Part shown: positions 61,101 to 64,000 of the stretch, one piece after another | How the letters are laid out: every line of letters starts with the position of its first letter | How positions within the stretch are numbered: position 1 is the stretch's first letter | DNA from: Tomocerus qinae | Taxonomy: Eukaryota > Arthropoda > Collembola > Entomobryomorpha > Tomoceridae | NCBI GenBank assembly: GCA_020055645.1 | Contig: CM034547.1 | Coordinates: 10,510,513 to 10,574,512, forward strand | DNA: 64,000 nt | Reading direction: 5' to 3' | The notes under the pieces: generated by a model | Told to the model about the DNA's origin: nothing | The model's input: the letters and a program-made list of their open reading frames with translations, nothing else | The model's database searches: none | Translations under genes and position numbers: made by a program

Positions 61101-64000
61101 TTATGTATGTCATGTCAAAGCTAAAGGACAGGGACCACGTACTGTGTGAAGTGTGACGGGATGTGAGCCGCACACATTTATACGATAAACTAGCACATAC
61201 ACATTGCACTATGTTAATATGAGGTTATATATTGTTAATACACTAAGTAGACAGAGTCTCATAAGCACATCAACTTCATACCGTGCACACACACACATGA
61301 TATTTGTATGTATGTTGGTGAAAGTGAAGAGAAATGTAGTCGTTAAAGTTGTAGTGCAGAATATAGTTTATGCGGTGCATAGCTTAGTTTGTATGTAATG
61401 CAATGCAATAGCACTTGACTTGAATCTAGCTGAAAGAGAGTTTTCCCCATTCACACAGCGCATGCATAACGTTCGTTCGAGCTGTGAGAGAGATGAGATA
61501 ACGCTGATAGTCAAGTGAAAGTGAGGCAAGCAAGTCTTTCCAACTTTCTCTTTATGCTTTCTCCGGACTCAGTCTCAGTCTTACGAGGCTACTCTGCGAT
61601 TGTTGCTTTGCTCTTGTTTCGGCTCAAATCAAGTAGCGTGGCTGAGTCTCTTGGTTTGCCGTGACAAGACATACCTCCAAGTCTTTAGGTCTTTGATCCT
61701 TCTACAGTTTATTATACTGAATCTATGTCAGTAAACTAGTATTTAATATTTAGTAAGGATCTTTCTCTTTGACCGAGCATGAACTACTTATAACCACATC
61801 CCTCACCAACTCCTTCTCAGTTTCCTACTTATAGATACTAATAATTGCAATTAATTTCCTGTATTTTGTCATTTGTGATCGACGAGGGTTGTCATACACA
61901 AAGTGATGGAATAGATGGATTAATACGTGATCTTTGGTACATTCAACGAAAACTTTTTTCCTATTCTGTCTTAATTTATGACCCAACCACATTTTCGTCT
62001 TTCCGTTCTAGCAGTGCCCTATTTATTATTTAATTTGTAATTCTGTGAAGTGAAAGTGATCCTTAACTTTAGAAATGGTAAGCAGGTGAATGTGAAAGAA
62101 AGTTTTTCACAAGAAATTCACTCATTTTCTTTCCTCTTCTAAGGTAAGAATTTCTATATTCTGACTAAAATCCTGTGAGAATTTCTCAAGGAAATAATTA
62201 AACTGCCTCAAACCCCTAGATAAATTGGTTTTCTATACCTAGAAGTCAACGGCAATAGAAATACATAGTACTACAGGCATATATGACTGCCTTATCAAGT
62301 TTTAATTATCCTTGTACAAAGGATGTGGAACTAAAACTTATTTTCTTGTACATCGTTCTGAGAAGTTTTCCCTTAGTATATGTTTGCATTACATTTCAGG
62401 CCTACGCTTATTAAGAAACACTTTTTACTAGTACTTTTTTCAGATTCTTGAATTAAAAAGATATCTTCCAGCACGTACATGCGTGTACAAGAGTAATTAG
62501 TAGATGTGCAATTTTAGTATGAAGAACGACATAATTTGCTTCCACAATGTATAAAAAATTAACAGTAGTGGATTAATCTATTTCTTGAATTAGATTAAAA
62601 ATCTTAGTATATCTTGTTGAAAGAAGCTATAGGCTGTCCAATAGTTTCCCCTCTGCCCCTTGGGGTTATAATTTACGACTGTCTCTATATTATAACTAAA
62701 CCACCGTCGTATTACCAATGATGAACTTTCGTAGAATTTTTATTCAGTAAATCGTATCTTGTATTTTGGGATGGTGGAGAAAGGGATGTCAGATACTTGA
62801 ATATGGAATGGAAATCGACGGCGATTTATCAATTGAATGGGAGTTGAGTAATCTGTCGTGTTGATTTTATTCATTTGAGGATGAGTAGCTTTAGAAGTGT
62901 TAAGCCGCTTTGGAAGTAATTATACAGTTGGTGCACTTCAAAACCCAAGTAGTATTCTGTAGTCGCTCATCTACCCCTACGTTACAGTTAGTACAGAAGT
63001 AATCCTCCGTTTTTCAGTGATGGACAAATAAAGGATAAAGTTTGTTTGTACAATTGAGAGAAAGTAGCCCCTCGATGATCATTTCGTAAGTTCGTGCACC
63101 TGATTTAATGAGAAAAGATACATTTCATTTAGTTAAAAGCATTTGAAGTTGCACGCAGCCACTTCATCTCTATTTTTACTTTGTATGTCAGATATCCGCA
63201 TCGAGCTACGCAACACGTCTGCCGGTAAAACGCAATATACCATCTCTCTAAAAGATTTTATGCTTTTAATTAAAGTTCTTGGTAAACCCTGTAAGATACA
63301 TGTTATGAAAGTAAAAACTAACACTGAATCTAACAAAGCAGAGTTTTACATGTTCGTCTTTTGTAAAGTGTTCATTTCCTTATTGAAATGCTTCCTGATT
63401 GTTATCTCTACTTCTTGATAAACATGGACTCTGTGAACAATGAGCAGCATGACAGCATATTATAGCCTCAAATTTATTGCCTACATACATTGTAGTTTGT
63501 ACTAGGTAGGTACAATTCTTACATAAAGCAAATATTCTGTAGCTACATAAAGTTATGTTATCAGAAGATATTATACGCAACAGCAGAGCTCTATGTGACA
63601 CATTTACATAATATATTGTCGTGTCGCTCCAGCGGTTATTCTTCAGTTAATTTTATTTTTTGCATAGGCTCTCATAATACAGTTATTATGCTGTAATGTA
63701 ATTTAGATACCTAGCAGGGTATATTTGAAGGGAAATCTCTATAGATGTACTCGAAGGAGAGTTGGTAGTTTTATTTTTATTCAAGAGCGGAACAAAGGCG
63801 TGCATGAAATCACAGAGCGAAGACAGCAGAGCAAAAGCGTGAGACTAAACTAAATATTAAATTCTTCTACATTCGTATAGAGCATACAGATGGTTTAGTT
63901 AGTGGGTGAAAGTCCACTTACAAAACAGAACAGGGACAGTGTCGACTCGAGCTAGCTGACTTGACTGTTTGTTTTGTTGAGTTCCTTTCAAGTGCAGAGA
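55132..64000 (+). other. CadN intron, at least 8.9 kb, running off the window
   Basis: No exon continuing the cadherin frame (expected to start with two bases and soon read KFIRIGIADKNDNP or similar) was found. Content is AT-rich unique sequence with a short AGAGTTA-type tandem patch at 60751-60786 and a GC-richer patch near 61440-61690. The open frames present, up to 109 residues, resemble nothing known. Confidence 0.78.
60751..60786. repeat. Short tandem repeat of AGAGTTA-like units
   Basis: Four to five degenerate copies of TAAGAGT/AGAGTTA in about 36 bases. Ordinary simple repeat in intron. Confidence 0.5.

Noticed and set aside
55132..64000. Search for the next CadN exon (expected KFIRIGIADKNDNP-like)
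   Set aside because: Nothing matching was found on the + strand, so the exon is taken to lie beyond the window.

Overview
This is a window of eukaryotic, AT-rich genomic DNA from an arthropod. It holds the middle of one large gene on the + strand: the classical N-cadherin gene CadN. The identification rests on thirteen to fifteen exons whose translations match, nearly residue for residue, what I remember of fly CadN. All exons have GT-AG borders and compatible codon phases. The species cannot be fixed from the window. Large introns, fly-like exon content and the arthropod-type alternative exons point to an arthropod and no further.

Layout: 1-15351 is non-coding sequence, taken to be intron upstream of the first visible exon. 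Constitutive exons lie at 15352-15543, 20256-20502, 32643-32862, 33017-33293, 36657-36828, 37217-37514, 38642-38767, 40705-40851 and 42232-42423. Two alternative cassettes follow, each made of two exons: cassette a (45537-45628 + 46102-46200) and cassette b (50178-50281 + 50513-50599). Constitutive exons resume at 54310-54499, 54629-54811 and 54951-55131. From 55132 to the end there is only intron; the next exon lies beyond 64000. The first exon (signal peptide), further alternative exon pairs, EGF/laminin-G domains, membrane segment and catenin-binding tail are all outside the window.

The joined reading frame (one cassette used) is 2616 nt, about 872 residues, all extracellular cadherin (EC) repeats. 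The main point of interest is the cassette pair. Both cassettes are exactly 191 nt (63 residues plus two bases) and about 54% identical. The flanking phases allow one complete cassette but neither zero nor both. Each is split internally by a phase-2 intron, at positions 12 nt apart. The cassettes exchange one unusual EC-EC linker and an N-glycosylation sequon. The intron between them (46201-50177) is packed with foldback elements, including a 318-bp element with an 8-bp target duplication that looks hAT-like. Another foldback element sits in the intron at 17848-18298. I found no convincing second gene, tRNA or other RNA gene in the introns by reading.
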